In this document: piece after piece, positions 1 to 8,054 of the stretch
Numbering within the stretch: position 1 is the stretch's first letter
Layout: every line of letters starts with the position of its first letter
NCBI GenBank assembly: GCA_943331105.2
Contig: CALQKH020000014.1
Coordinates: 36,738 to 100,737, forward strand
Length of the DNA: 64,000 bases
Reading direction: 5' to 3'
DNA from: Akkermansia muciniphila
GTDB lineage: Bacteria; Pseudomonadota; Gammaproteobacteria; Burkholderiales; Burkholderiaceae_C
Notes under the pieces: model-generated
Seen by the model: only the letters and a program-made list of their open reading frames with translations
Told to the model about the DNA's origin: nothing
The model's database searches: none
Program-made: the position numbers and the translations under genes

Positions 1-255
1 CCGGTCCTCTGCCACGAAACCCAGACCCGCTTGGGCGCGTCGGTGCGCGGGCCAAGCTTGTATGGGTTCGTTTTGCCAGGTGATTCGGCCTTGCGCCCGC
101 GGGCCAATGCCGATCAGGCTTTGCAGCAGGGTGGATTTGCCAGCGCCGTTCAGGCCTTGAATGACGACCAGCTCGCCCTCGCCCACCGACAAGCTCACCT
201 CGAACAAGGCCTGGGCTTGACCGTACCAAGCGTTCAGACCTTTAACGGTGAGCAT
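1..255 (-). CDS. livF: ABC transporter ATP-binding protein, LivF type (C-terminus outside window)
   Basis: This is the N-terminal 85 codons of the second ATPase of a branched-chain-amino-acid-type (HAAT) ABC importer; the gene runs off the left edge. It begins MLTVKGLNAWYGQAQALFEV and has an intact Walker A (GLNGAGKSTLL, about residues 34-44), followed by the linker toward the Q-loop. The ATG lies 14 nt inside the 3' end of livG, so the two are translationally coupled. LivF and LivG form the cytoplasmic ATPase pair that drives the fused permease encoded upstream. The substrate cannot be told from the ATPase; the family includes leucine, urea, amide and aromatic-acid transporters. Confidence 0.9.
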   Translation of the reverse strand, partial: MLTVKGLNAWYGQAQALFEVSLSVGEGELVVIQGLNGAGKSTLLQSLIGIGPRAQGRITWQNEPIQAWPAHRRAQAGLGFVAEDR

Positions 256-1069
256 CGCGCAAACCTTTCAGGTCGAAGTCGAGCCCCAGGTAACGCTCGC
301 GCACCTGCGGGTCCTGGGCCACCACTTCAGGCAGGCCATCGGCCACCAAACGGCCTTGCATCAGCACCAGCACCCGGTCCGCCACGCCAAACACGGCGTC
401 CATGTTGTGCTCGGTATAGAGCACCGTCACGCCTTGCAATGCCACCTGGCGCACCAGCGCCATCATGTCGGCCCGCTCGGCCAGGGCCAATCCGGCAGCA
501 GGTTCGTCCAGCAGCAGCAAGGACGGACTTTTGGCCGGCTCCCCATCGGCTGCCACAACAGCGTCTGCTTCAGGGAGGCCCGCCAGGGCCATGGCCAGCT
601 CCAAGCGCTTTTTGGCACCATAGGGCAAATCAGTCACCGTGGCATGCGCCTGGGTCTGCAGGCCCGCTTGAATGGCCAGTTGCATGGCACGCTCGGGTTG
701 GCGTCGGTCAAGCCTGTCCCACCAGGCCAATGGCGCCGAAGTGCGCAGCACCAATTGGATGTTTTGCAGCACGGTGAGCGCCTCAAAAGTTTGCGCCACT
801 TGAAAAGTGCGCGCCACGCCCAGGCGTTGGCGCTCGGCAGGTGGTTTGCCCAAAAGGGACTGGCCCTGCCACATCACCTCACCCGCCGAGGGCACTTGCT
901 GGCCCGCCAAGCAGGCAAAACAGGTCGACTTGCCCGCGCCGTTGGGGCCGATCAGGGCCACGCACTGGCCTGTGGACACCGAAAAGTCCACGCCATCGAG
1001 CGCCCGCACGCCTCCAAAGTGCTTGGCCAGGGCTTTGACTTGCAGTGCCACGGAGGTTTGGGGGCTCAT
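242..1069 (-). CDS. livG: ABC transporter ATP-binding protein, LivG type
   Basis: A 275-aa ATPase of a HAAT-family ABC importer. Visible motifs are Walker A (GPNGAGKSTCF, near residue 40), the LivG-type segment GVARTFQVAQTFEALTVLQN, Walker B (SLLLLDEPAAGLA) and the switch His (YTEHNMDAVF). The C-terminal YLGLDFD is close to the family's usual YLG ending. The start is the ATG at 1069, whose ATGA overlaps the stop of the permease gene; longer in-frame starts would run into the permease. One oddity is a short insert (EADAVVAADGEPAKSPS) just before Walker B, not usual in LivG. It pairs with LivF on the membrane face of the fused permease. Confidence 0.93.
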   Translation of the reverse strand: MSPQTSVALQVKALAKHFGGVRALDGVDFSVSTGQCVALIGPNGAGKSTCFACLAGQQVPSAGEVMWQGQSLLGKPPAERQRLGVARTFQVAQTFEALTVLQNIQLVLRTSAPLAWWDRLDRRQPERAMQLAIQAGLQTQAHATVTDLPYGAKKRLELAMALAGLPEADAVVAADGEPAKSPSLLLLDEPAAGLALAERADMMALVRQVALQGVTVLYTEHNMDAVFGVADRVLVLMQGRLVADGLPEVVAQDPQVRERYLGLDFDLKGLRDAHR

Positions 1070-2937
1070 GCAGCAACACCTTTGCTTGGGCGAAAGCGTT
1101 GCAACAAAAGCTGCAGCCCACCCAACACACCACTGGGGGCCAGCACCATCACGAGCATGATCACCACACCCAACACCCCGCGCCAATACTCCAGCCCCCG
1201 GCCGAGTTCGGCCCCGCCCCACACCAGCAGCGCACTGCCCACCGCCGAGCCCCACAGCTGGTGCACGCCGCCCAGCAAAATCACCAACAGGGCATCGACC
1301 GACATGGCCACCGAAGCCACCGACGGGAATACCGCGCCTTTGAAGGCGGCCCACAAGCCACCGGCCAATCCAGCCAAAGTGGCGCTGCCCACAAAAACCT
1401 GGTATCGCAGCGCCTGCACCGGCAAACCGCTGGCGGCCGCCCGCAGCGGCGCATCCCGCAAAGCCTGCAAAGCCGCACCCCGGCTCGAGCGGGCCGCGCG
1501 GGCCATGGCTGCCAAGGCCAAGAGCATGAAGGCGCACAGCACAGCATCCGCCAATGCCCGCGATTCGGGCGCGATCAAGCGCAAACCAATCAAGCCGTTG
1601 TCACCGCCCGTCAGGCCCACCCATTGCGTGGCACCTGCCCAAATCATTTGCGCCAGCGCCAGCGACAGCATGGCCAAGTACACCCCGCTGCTGCGCACCA
1701 CCAAAGCCCCAAAAGCCAAAGCCACGGCAAACGCCAGCGCCATGCCTGCCGCCAAAGCGGTGAGCAAACCTGCGCCCCCATGCAGGTGCGCCAGTGCAGC
1801 GCCATAGGCACCTAACGCAAAAAATGCTGCATGGCCAAAACTGACCAAGCCGCCCAAAGCCATCATCCACTGCAGGCTCAGGCCAAACAGCATCATCACC
1901 ATCACATCTTCGGCCAGGCTGCGGCCGTAATCGCCCTGCCCCCAAGCCAGCAGCGTCAAGCCGACAAAGCTGGCCACAAACAGCCAGCGACCCACCATGC
2001 CCACCGGCCAAAGTGCAAACACCGGCACGCTCTCACGTTGCTCGGCATGCGCGGACGACCCCGCCAAGCCCTGCGGCCGCCAAACCAGCACCACCGCCAT
2101 GGTCAAAAACACCAGCACCAAAGTCGCTTGCGGAAAAAAACTCAAGCCCAAGGCGTGGATCACCCCAATCAGCACCGCCGCTGCAAACGCCCCGCCGATG
2201 CTGCCCAACCCCCCTGTGACCACGACCACAAAGGTCTCGACCACCACGTTCACGTCCATTTGCAAATGCGCAGGTTCTCGCGGCAACTGCAGCGCACCGG
2301 CCAGACCCGCCAAACCGCAGCCCAGCACGACCACGCCCAGCATGAGGGGCGCCGGGTTCACACCCAGGGCGCCCAGCATCTCGCGGTCTTGCGTCGCGGC
2401 TTTCACGCGCTGGCCCCACAGCGTGCGCGTCAGCAACAGGTGCAAGCCCAGCCAAACCAAAGGCCCAAGCACCAGGGTGAACAGTTGCCAAGTTGGAAAA
2501 AACGACTCGCCCAGCTGGATGGCACCCTTGAGACCCGGAAAGCGCGGCGCGAACACCTCTTCAGGGCCAAAGAACCAGCGCATCGCATCGTGCAGCGCGA
2601 GCGTCAAGCCAAAGGTGGCCACCAATTGGTAAAGCTGAGGCGCGTGGCGCATGCGCTTGAGCAGCAGCACCTCGGTCACAGCCCCCAGCAAGGCCGCCAC
2701 ACACGCGCCCATCAAGATCACCGCGCCATAACCCCAGGCGGTGCCCGCCATGTCGGGCCACCAGTGGGTGACCGCGTGGGCCGACCACAAAGCGCCCAGC
2801 ATGAAAAAACTGCCGTGCGCGAAGTTGACGATCCGGGTCACGCCAAAAATCAGCGTCAACCCGGAAGCCATTAAGAACAAAGTGGTGGCGTGGCTCAGGC
2901 CGTTGAGCAGTTGCAGCGCCAGTGCTTCGAATCCCAA
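1066..2937 (-). CDS. livHM: Fused LivH-LivM branched-chain amino acid-type ABC permease
   Basis: A 623-aa protein holding two permease domains in one chain. Residues about 1-290 are LivH-like (GLSHATTLFLMASGLTLIFG, VNFAHGSFFMLGA, later VVVTGGLGSIGGAF). Residues about 330-610 are LivM-like (LSLQWMMALGGLVSFGHAAFFALGAYGAAL, VYLAMLSLALAQMIWA, GGVHQLWGSAVGSALLVW). Many hydrophobic segments give two sets of membrane helices, so one polypeptide could form the whole pore that is normally a LivH/LivM heterodimer. The probable start is TTG at 2937 with AAGGG six bases upstream; the next in-frame ATG would cut into the first helix. It is coupled to livG by an ATGA overlap. No periplasmic binding protein for it is in the window. 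Confidence 0.92.
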   Translation of the reverse strand: MGFEALALQLLNGLSHATTLFLMASGLTLIFGVTRIVNFAHGSFFMLGALWSAHAVTHWWPDMAGTAWGYGAVILMGACVAALLGAVTEVLLLKRMRHAPQLYQLVATFGLTLALHDAMRWFFGPEEVFAPRFPGLKGAIQLGESFFPTWQLFTLVLGPLVWLGLHLLLTRTLWGQRVKAATQDREMLGALGVNPAPLMLGVVVLGCGLAGLAGALQLPREPAHLQMDVNVVVETFVVVVTGGLGSIGGAFAAAVLIGVIHALGLSFFPQATLVLVFLTMAVVLVWRPQGLAGSSAHAEQRESVPVFALWPVGMVGRWLFVASFVGLTLLAWGQGDYGRSLAEDVMVMMLFGLSLQWMMALGGLVSFGHAAFFALGAYGAALAHLHGGAGLLTALAAGMALAFAVALAFGALVVRSSGVYLAMLSLALAQMIWAGATQWVGLTGGDNGLIGLRLIAPESRALADAVLCAFMLLALAAMARAARSSRGAALQALRDAPLRAAASGLPVQALRYQVFVGSATLAGLAGGLWAAFKGAVFPSVASVAMSVDALLVILLGGVHQLWGSAVGSALLVWGGAELGRGLEYWRGVLGVVIMLVMVLAPSGVLGGLQLLLQRFRPSKGVAA

Positions 2938-2978
2938 TTCAGGCCCTTGTCTTTAAAAAAAACGGGTTGGGATCAAAG

Positions 2979-3710
2979 TCAGTCCACCCAGTGGGTGAAG
3001 TCTTGCGCTGGCACCCGTGTGGTCTGAAAGGTGTTGACCAGCGCTGACTCATCGGCATAGCCCAGCGACATGCCGCAGACCACCATTTCGTTCTCACCCG
3101 CGCCGATCAGCGGCAAGATGATTTTGGAAAACCCGTTCCAAGCCGCTTGCGGGCAGGTGTGCAGACCCCGTGAGCGGGCGGCCACCATGATGCTTTGCAA
3201 GAACATGCCGTAGTCGAGCAAACTGCCCCGTCCCATGACCTTGTCGATGGTGAAGATCAGGCCCACAGGCGCGTCGAAAAAGCGGAAATTCTTTTGGTGC
3301 TGGGCGTGCATCATGGCTTTGTCGCCCTTGCCAATGCCCAGCACGCCATAGAGGCCAAAACCGCACTCGCGGCGGCGATCGATGTAGGGACTGACCCATT
3401 TTTCAGGGTAGTAATCGTAGGCCTCGGCGTAATCAGAAGCCAGGGCCGGATTCGCGCTGATGGCGTCGTGCGCAGCGCAGGTCTTGGTCACCAGCTCGTC
3501 GCGTTTGGCGCCTTGCAGAACATACACCTTCCAGGGCTGGGTGTTGGTGCCGCTGGGTGAGCGGGCGGCAATGCTCAGCACCTCTTGCAACACATTGCGC
3601 TCCACCGCTTGGGGCAAATAGGCGCGGGCCGAAAATCGGCTCAGAATGGCGGCGTCTACGCTCGCGGGGTCATTCACGCGGGTGCTGACCTGGGGTCCGG
3701 TGGTTTTCAT
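2979..3710 (-). CDS. Nitroreductase family FMN oxidoreductase
   Basis: A 243-aa member of the FMN-dependent nitroreductase family, predicted cytoplasmic. The N-terminal FMN-binding signature is clear (ILSRFSARAY and RSPSGTNTQPWKVYVL) and the C-terminal block GMSLGYADESALVNTFQTTR matches the family. Such enzymes reduce nitroaromatics, quinones or enoate-like substrates with NAD(P)H; the natural substrate is not evident. The start at 3710 forms an ATGA overlap with the stop of the upstream thioesterase, which fixes it. The stop lies 41 nt before the permease gene, so the two may share a transcript. Confidence 0.9.
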   Translation of the reverse strand: MKTTGPQVSTRVNDPASVDAAILSRFSARAYLPQAVERNVLQEVLSIAARSPSGTNTQPWKVYVLQGAKRDELVTKTCAAHDAISANPALASDYAEAYDYYPEKWVSPYIDRRRECGFGLYGVLGIGKGDKAMMHAQHQKNFRFFDAPVGLIFTIDKVMGRGSLLDYGMFLQSIMVAARSRGLHTCPQAAWNGFSKIILPLIGAGENEMVVCGMSLGYADESALVNTFQTTRVPAQDFTHWVD

Positions 3711-4171
3711 GTCAAGGTCTCCAAAAATGCTTTGAGTGCGGCTGGCAGGGGCACGGGGCGGCGGGTCTGACGGTCCACGTACACATGCACAAAGTGACCC
3801 CGGGCGGCGGTCAGATCTGCGCCTTGGGCGAACAGGCCCACCTCGTAGCGCACGCTGGACGTGCCCAATTTGGCCACACGGATGCCCGCGTCGATGGTTT
3901 GCGGAAAAGCCAAAGGCGCGAAGTAGAAACACTGGGTTTCAACCACCAGGCCGATGGTGCTGCCCGCGTGGATGTCCAGCACACCCTGCTCGATCAGGGT
4001 GGCGTTCACTGCTGTGTCGAACCAGCTGTAGTACACCACGTTGTTCACATGGCCGTACACGTCATTGTCCATCCAGCGGGTGCTGATGGCGCGAAACGCT
4101 TTGTAGCTGCTGCGGGCGTCAGGTTGCGCCTTGGCGGGGGCTGTTTCAGAGGTGGTTGCAGGGGTGTTCAT
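3707..4171 (-). CDS. Hotdog-fold acyl-CoA thioesterase (4-hydroxybenzoyl-CoA type)
   Basis: A 154-aa hotdog thioesterase that hydrolyses acyl-CoA esters. The catalytic segment RWMDNDVYGHVNNVVYYSWFDTA, with the family Asp and the GHVNN motif, is present near residues 33-55. The start at 4171 is chosen over one nine codons upstream because its ATGA overlaps the stop of the deacetylase gene; a second ATGA overlap joins it to the nitroreductase. About 30 N-terminal residues (Thr/Ala/Pro-rich) precede the fold. The substrate is unknown. Being locked between an amidohydrolase and a nitroreductase suggests a shared degradative route. Confidence 0.9.
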   Translation of the reverse strand: MNTPATTSETAPAKAQPDARSSYKAFRAISTRWMDNDVYGHVNNVVYYSWFDTAVNATLIEQGVLDIHAGSTIGLVVETQCFYFAPLAFPQTIDAGIRVAKLGTSSVRYEVGLFAQGADLTAARGHFVHVYVDRQTRRPVPLPAALKAFLETLT

Positions 4172-5097
4172 CGCCCGAGATTGTGCCAGCGTTGCCAATA
4201 GCCCAAAGCGACATCCCAGGTCTGCATTTGCACCTGCACTGTGGTCTCGATGTCATGACCGTAGCCTCCGCCCATGCACATGACCACCGGCAGCTTGCGT
4301 TGCCAAGCCCAGTCCATCACCACCCTGTCGCGGGCCTGCATGCCGTCCATCGAGAGTTTGAGGCGTCCCAAACGGTCCCCCTCGTGCGGGTCGGCTCCGG
4401 CCAGATAAATGACCAACTGCGGATCGAACCTGTCTTGCAGCGTTTGCAAGGCTTGATGCAGCGCGGCCAGATACGGCTCGTCGGTGCAGCCATCCGGCAG
4501 ACCCACGTCCAGATCGCTCGGTTCTTTGCGAAACGGGAAGTTCTTTTCACCATGCATCGACAGGGTGAACACGCTGGGGTCTTTGGCAAACACATGCGCG
4601 GTGCCATTGCCTTGGTGCACGTCCAGGTCAACCACCGCCACCTTCAATGTTTGCCGATGGTGCCGCCAAGCCTCGGCCTGCATCAGGCGGGCCGTTACGG
4701 CAATGTCGTTGAACACACAAAAGCCCCCACCCTTGTGCGCATAGGCATGGTGGGTGCCCCCGGCCAAGTTGCCCGCCACCCCTTGACTCAGCGCATCGCG
4801 GGCGGCGGCGACAGTGGCGCCTACCGATCGCCTTGCCCGCTCGGCCATGGCCGGGCTCCAGGGAAAACCAATCTCGCGCTGCAGCGCTGGCTCCAAGCTG
4901 CCCGTGGCCACGCCCTGGATGTACGCGGGCGTGTGCACCAGCGCCAGCTCGCCGTCACTGGCGGCCGGGGCCTCACGCATGACAACGGCCGGTAACTCTT
5001 GCGTCAAGCGATCCCGCAGTCGGCTGTACTTGCGCATCGGAAAGCGGTGACCTTCGGGCAAAGGCAGGACAAAGTGGTCGGCGTAATAAGCGTGCAT
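4168..5097 (-). CDS. Histone deacetylase family protein (amidohydrolase/acetylpolyamine-type)
   Basis: A 309-aa zinc amidohydrolase of the HDAC/AcuC/AphA superfamily, predicted cytoplasmic. It shows the catalytic His pair (GGTHHAYAHKGGGFCVFND, about residues 135-153), the zinc ligands DLDVHQGNGT and AGADPHEGD, and the C-terminal loop CMGGGYG. Bacterial members remove acetyl groups from polyamines, small amides or proteins such as acetyl-CoA synthetase. The size and the unusual DxHEGDRLGRL loop fit a small-molecule or lysine deacetylase; I cannot choose between them. It is first in a minus-strand series of overlapping genes leading toward the Liv-type transporter. Confidence 0.9.
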   Translation of the reverse strand: MHAYYADHFVLPLPEGHRFPMRKYSRLRDRLTQELPAVVMREAPAASDGELALVHTPAYIQGVATGSLEPALQREIGFPWSPAMAERARRSVGATVAAARDALSQGVAGNLAGGTHHAYAHKGGGFCVFNDIAVTARLMQAEAWRHHRQTLKVAVVDLDVHQGNGTAHVFAKDPSVFTLSMHGEKNFPFRKEPSDLDVGLPDGCTDEPYLAALHQALQTLQDRFDPQLVIYLAGADPHEGDRLGRLKLSMDGMQARDRVVMDWAWQRKLPVVMCMGGGYGHDIETTVQVQMQTWDVALGYWQRWHNLGR

Positions 5098-5165
5098 GGA
5101 TTGATTCAGAGCAAGGTGATTCTAGAAAACACTCTCTAAACTGAGCCAAGAGTGGGCTCAAGTCC

Positions 5166-5193
5166 TTGCAATGCTCGGTAGTCAACCTAAAAT
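5166..5193 (+). promoter_or_regulatory. Candidate sigma-70 promoter of the phasin gene
   Basis: TTGCAA (5166-5171, 4/6 to consensus) and TAAAAT (5188-5193, 5/6) are separated by 16 bases and face the phasin gene. A start site near 5200 would give a leader of about 85 nt. The call rests on sequence resemblance and on the adjoining operator-like site. Confidence 0.5.
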
Positions 5194-5201
5194 TCAGCTT
5201 A

Positions 5202-5214
5202 TGCTGCACTGCAA
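5202..5214 (+). promoter_or_regulatory. Candidate PhaR/PhbF operator upstream of the phasin gene
   Basis: TGCTGCACTGCAA fits exactly the pattern TG-N-TGC-N3-GCAA that I recall being described for PhbF of Herbaspirillum, the polyhydroxybutyrate-sensing repressor of phasin genes. It lies just downstream of the predicted promoter and 70 bases before the phasin start, where a bound repressor would block transcription until polymer granules titrate it away. The match is seen directly; the function is inferred. Confidence 0.6.
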
Positions 5215-5283
5215 CAAAGTTGTACGGTCTCGGCCAGTTACGGCGCAGTCCTCTTGAAATCAAACCCTTCTCTGGAGCCTCTC

Positions 5284-5826
5284 ATGATGACACCCGAACA
5301 AATCGTCGCCTCGCACAAAGCCAATGTTGAAACCCTGTTTGGCCTGACCGCCAAAGCCTTTGAAGGCGTTGAAAAGCTGGTCGAACTGAACCTGAACGCC
5401 GCCAAAGCGGCCTTGGACGAATCGGCGCACAACACACAAGCTGTTTTGAGCGTGAAAGATGCCCAAGAGTTGCTGGCCATGCAAGCCAACCTGTTCCAGC
5501 CATTGGCTGAAAAAACTGCAGCTTACAGCCGTCACCTCTACGACATTGCATCTGGCACAGGCAGTGAATTCACCAAAGCTTTTGAAAACCAATCGGTTGC
5601 CGCCCAAAAACAGTTCAGCACCTTGGTGGAAACTGCGACACAAAACGCGCCAGCTGGCTCTGAGCAAGCTGTGGCCATGATGAAGGGGGCCGTTACCGCC
5701 GCCACCTCAGCCTACGAGTCGGTGCAAAAAGCGGTCAAGCAAGCCACCGACATGGCCGAATCCAACATCGCTGCAGTGACCCAAACGGTCACCGCCGCTG
5801 CTCCTAAAGCCGCCAAGAAAAAGTAA
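5284..5826 (+). CDS. phaP: Phasin family protein (PHA granule-associated)
   Basis: A 180-aa phasin, the amphipathic coat protein of polyhydroxyalkanoate granules. It begins [20 protein letters not shown] and continues through alanine- and glutamine-rich helices ([44 protein letters not shown]) to a basic tail AAPKAAKKK, the usual layout for Burkholderiales phasins. ATG 5284 is chosen because GGAG (5274-5277) sits seven bases before it; a TTG at 5254 is in frame but has no such site. It has its own promoter, a PhaR/PhbF-like site and a strong terminator, so it is probably monocistronic. Confidence 0.94.
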   Translation: MMTPEQIVASHKANVETLFGLTAKAFEGVEKLVELNLNAAKAALDESAHNTQAVLSVKDAQELLAMQANLFQPLAEKTAAYSRHLYDIASGTGSEFTKAFENQSVAAQKQFSTLVETATQNAPAGSEQAVAMMKGAVTAATSAYESVQKAVKQATDMAESNIAAVTQTVTAAAPKAAKKK

Positions 5827-5922
5827 TTCACGGCCGTTCAAGTCTTGCTGACTTGAACAGTTGGTTGCAAGTTGTCTCCTCGGATCCTTTTGAATTTCAT
5901 CTGGGAAACAGGGATCCCTTCC

Positions 5923-5952
5923 AGGGCTGATCGCCAGATCAGCCCTTTTTTT
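5923..5952 (+). terminator. Intrinsic terminator of the phasin gene
   Basis: A perfect 10-bp stem (AGGGCTGATC / GATCAGCCCT) with loop GCCA is followed by seven T residues. It lies about 100 bases after the phasin stop on the same strand. Confidence 0.9.
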
Positions 5953-5970
5953 GTGCTTCAAAAGCCCTCT

Positions 5971-6879
5971 TCAACGGCCCGCTTCAAAAGCAGCCATTCG
6001 GACTTTGAGGCCGGGCAGCGCCTCCCGCATGGCGGCCCTGCCCGCTTCAATCGAGCGCATGCGGGCGCTGAAGTCGGCGCTTTTAACCCCAGTCAAAGCT
6101 GGTCGAACCACCCAGTCGGCATCTTTCAAGGCCAGTTGGTTGATGCTCTTGCCCATGATGGCAAAGGTCTGCATGAGGATCTGAAACGTGTCGCCAGAAG
6201 GGTTGCCTTCGGGATCGCTGGAAATATCGACCGCAATCACAAAGTTGGCCCCCATTTCGCGGGTCTGACGGACCGGCACAGGCGCCACCAACCCGCCATC
6301 CACGTATTCACGATCGGCCACGCGCACCGGCTGAAACACCCCCGGCACCGCACTCGAAGCGCGCACCGCAGCGCCCGTATTGCCCCGCCTGAATGTGATG
6401 GCATCGCCATTGCCCAAGTCGGTGGCCACAATGCCCACGGGGATCCTCATTTGCTCCAATGTTCGTCCGCCCACTTGGGTGTTCACATACCGGGCCAAAG
6501 CTTCGCCGCGCAAAGCGCCTCGGTTCAAAATGGGCAGCATCCAGTCGGTGATCTCGGCCTCTTGCATGCTTTCGGCAACGCGAATCAGCTCAGCGGGGGT
6601 CTTGCCACTGGCGTACAAAGCGGCCACCAAACTGCCAGCAGAAGTCCCCACCAAATAGGCAGGTCGCAGACCGGCCTCTTCGAGCACCTGAATCACACCC
6701 ACATGCGCGAATCCCCGCGCTGCGCCACCGCCCAAGGCCAAGCCCAAACGCAACTCTTTGCGCTCCACACCTGGCACGGGCACGACCGAGGGCGTTGTGG
6801 GCGGCACACTGGTGCAAGCGGCCAAAATCACCGCCAGACCCAAGAGCGCCAAACGCTGGCCCCAAGCCTTCAAGTCCAT
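5971..6879 (-). CDS. Patatin-like phospholipase, predicted lipoprotein
   Basis: A 302-aa patatin-family lipid acyl hydrolase (RssA-like). After a signal peptide ending in the lipobox LAAC (Cys near residue 21) it has the oxyanion loop GLALGGGAARGF, the nucleophile elbow GTSAGSL (Ser near residue 78) and the Asp motif DGGLVAP, so the Ser-Asp dyad is complete. It should be membrane-anchored and act on phospholipid or acyl esters in the envelope. The start at 6879 puts the basic residues directly before the hydrophobic stretch; an ATG 18 codons upstream would spoil the signal peptide. It is transcribed divergently from the iron-binding protein gene. Confidence 0.9.
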   Translation of the reverse strand: MDLKAWGQRLALLGLAVILAACTSVPPTTPSVVPVPGVERKELRLGLALGGGAARGFAHVGVIQVLEEAGLRPAYLVGTSAGSLVAALYASGKTPAELIRVAESMQEAEITDWMLPILNRGALRGEALARYVNTQVGGRTLEQMRIPVGIVATDLGNGDAITFRRGNTGAAVRASSAVPGVFQPVRVADREYVDGGLVAPVPVRQTREMGANFVIAVDISSDPEGNPSGDTFQILMQTFAIMGKSINQLALKDADWVVRPALTGVKSADFSARMRSIEAGRAAMREALPGLKVRMAAFEAGR

Positions 6880-6951
6880 ACCCGATCGCCTGCCAATGTG
6901 GCTGTTTTTTTGATGATGATCCCTTGAAGCCATTTTTCTCTCAAATCTTGT

Positions 6952-6966
6952 TGATAATGATTCGCA
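6952..6966 (+). promoter_or_regulatory. Fur box upstream of the iron-binding protein gene
   Basis: TGATAATGATTCGCA matches the 7-1-7 Fur consensus (TGATAAT-N-ATTATCA) at 12 of 14 positions. It overlaps a candidate -35 (TTGATA, 6951-6956) with a possible -10 (TAAACT, 6974-6979) 17 bases later, and lies 45 bases before the start codon. Iron-loaded Fur would shut off the gene. Confidence 0.75.
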
Positions 6967-7010
6967 TTTGGATTAAACTTTACCCACCGCAACCGACCAC
7001 GACTGAAACC

Positions 7011-8054
7011 ATGCTTTTCACACGATCCATTCTGAGCTTGGCTTGCCTGATGACTGCCGCGTCCAGCATGGCTCAAGACAAAATCTTGAACATCTATTCA
7101 GCACGCCATTACCCCAGTGACGAGCTCATGTACAGCGAATTCACCAAAGCCACTGGCATCAAAATCAACCGTGTGGACGCTGACGATGCCGGTATTCTCG
7201 CCCGTCTCAAGGCCGAAGGCACCGCCTCCCCCGCCGATGTGATCTTGTTGGTGGACGCTGCACGATTGTGGCGAGCTGAAGTCGATGGTTTGTTCCAACC
7301 CATCAGGTCAAAATTGCTAGAGGATGCCATCCCCTCCAATTTGCGCGCCAAACCTGCTGCCAACGGCGGCACGGCCTGGTTTGGCCTGTCCACCCGCGCC
7401 CGCGTCACGGTCTTTGACAAAACCAAATTTGATCCCTCCGATGTGGACAGCTACGAGAAACTCGCCGATGCCAAATTCAAAAACAGACTGTGCATCCGCA
7501 GCGGCTCCCACCCCTACAACCTGAGCCTGTTTGGTGCCATGACCGAGCACCTCGGCCCACAAAAAACAGAAGTTTGGCTCAAAGGTTTGGTGGACAACAT
7601 GGCCCGCAGCCCCAAGGGTGGCGACACCGACCAAATCCGGGCTGTGGCCTCGGGTGAATGTGGTGTGGCCGTGACCAACACCTATTATTTGGCCCGACTG
7701 ATGCGGTCAAGCAAAGCCGAGGACCGCGTTGTGGCCGACAAAATCGGCGTGGTGTTTCCCAACCAATCGAGTTGGGGCACACACATGAACGTCGCAGGGG
7801 GTGCCGTCGCCCGAAACGCAAAAAACACCGAGAACGCTGTCAAGTTCCTCGAATACTTGGCCAGTCCATCTGCGCAAAACCACTTTGCCAACGGCAACAA
7901 CGAATGGCCAGCCGCCAAAGGTGTGAATTTTGACAATCCAGCCCTCAAAGCCATGACGGGAGGAAGCTTCAAAAGCGAATTGCTCCCGATCAGTGCCGTG
8001 GGCATGAACCAGGTCAGGGTTCAACAAATGCTGGACCGAGTTGGTTTCAAGTAA
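7011..8054 (+). CDS. Fe(3+) ABC transporter periplasmic binding protein (FutA/FbpA type)
   Basis: A 347-aa periplasmic ferric-iron-binding protein. A cleavable signal peptide (start MLFTRSILSLACLMTAASSM, cleavage after MAQ) precedes the mature N-terminus NIYSARHYPSDE, which carries the Tyr/His pair typical of FutA. The tandem tyrosines near the C-terminal lobe (TNTYYLAR) are the expected iron ligands. The start at 7011 directly begins the signal peptide. A Fur box sits in the promoter. No permease or ATPase for iron lies beside it, so it must work with a transporter encoded elsewhere. Its stop abuts the stop of ahpF with no intervening base. Confidence 0.93.
   Translation: MLFTRSILSLACLMTAASSMAQDKILNIYSARHYPSDELMYSEFTKATGIKINRVDADDAGILARLKAEGTASPADVILLVDAARLWRAEVDGLFQPIRSKLLEDAIPSNLRAKPAANGGTAWFGLSTRARVTVFDKTKFDPSDVDSYEKLADAKFKNRLCIRSGSHPYNLSLFGAMTEHLGPQKTEVWLKGLVDNMARSPKGGDTDQIRAVASGECGVAVTNTYYLARLMRSSKAEDRVVADKIGVVFPNQSSWGTHMNVAGGAVARNAKNTENAVKFLEYLASPSAQNHFANGNNEWPAAKGVNFDNPALKAMTGGSFKSELLPISAVGMNQVRVQQMLDRVGFK

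Noticed and set aside
248..1807. Long plus-strand open frames opposite livG and livHM
   Set aside because: They are antisense shadows. The minus-strand frames contain full ABC transporter motifs.
5254..5283. TTG at 5254 as phasin start
   Set aside because: No ribosome site; ATG 5284 has GGAG at proper spacing and gives the family N-terminus.
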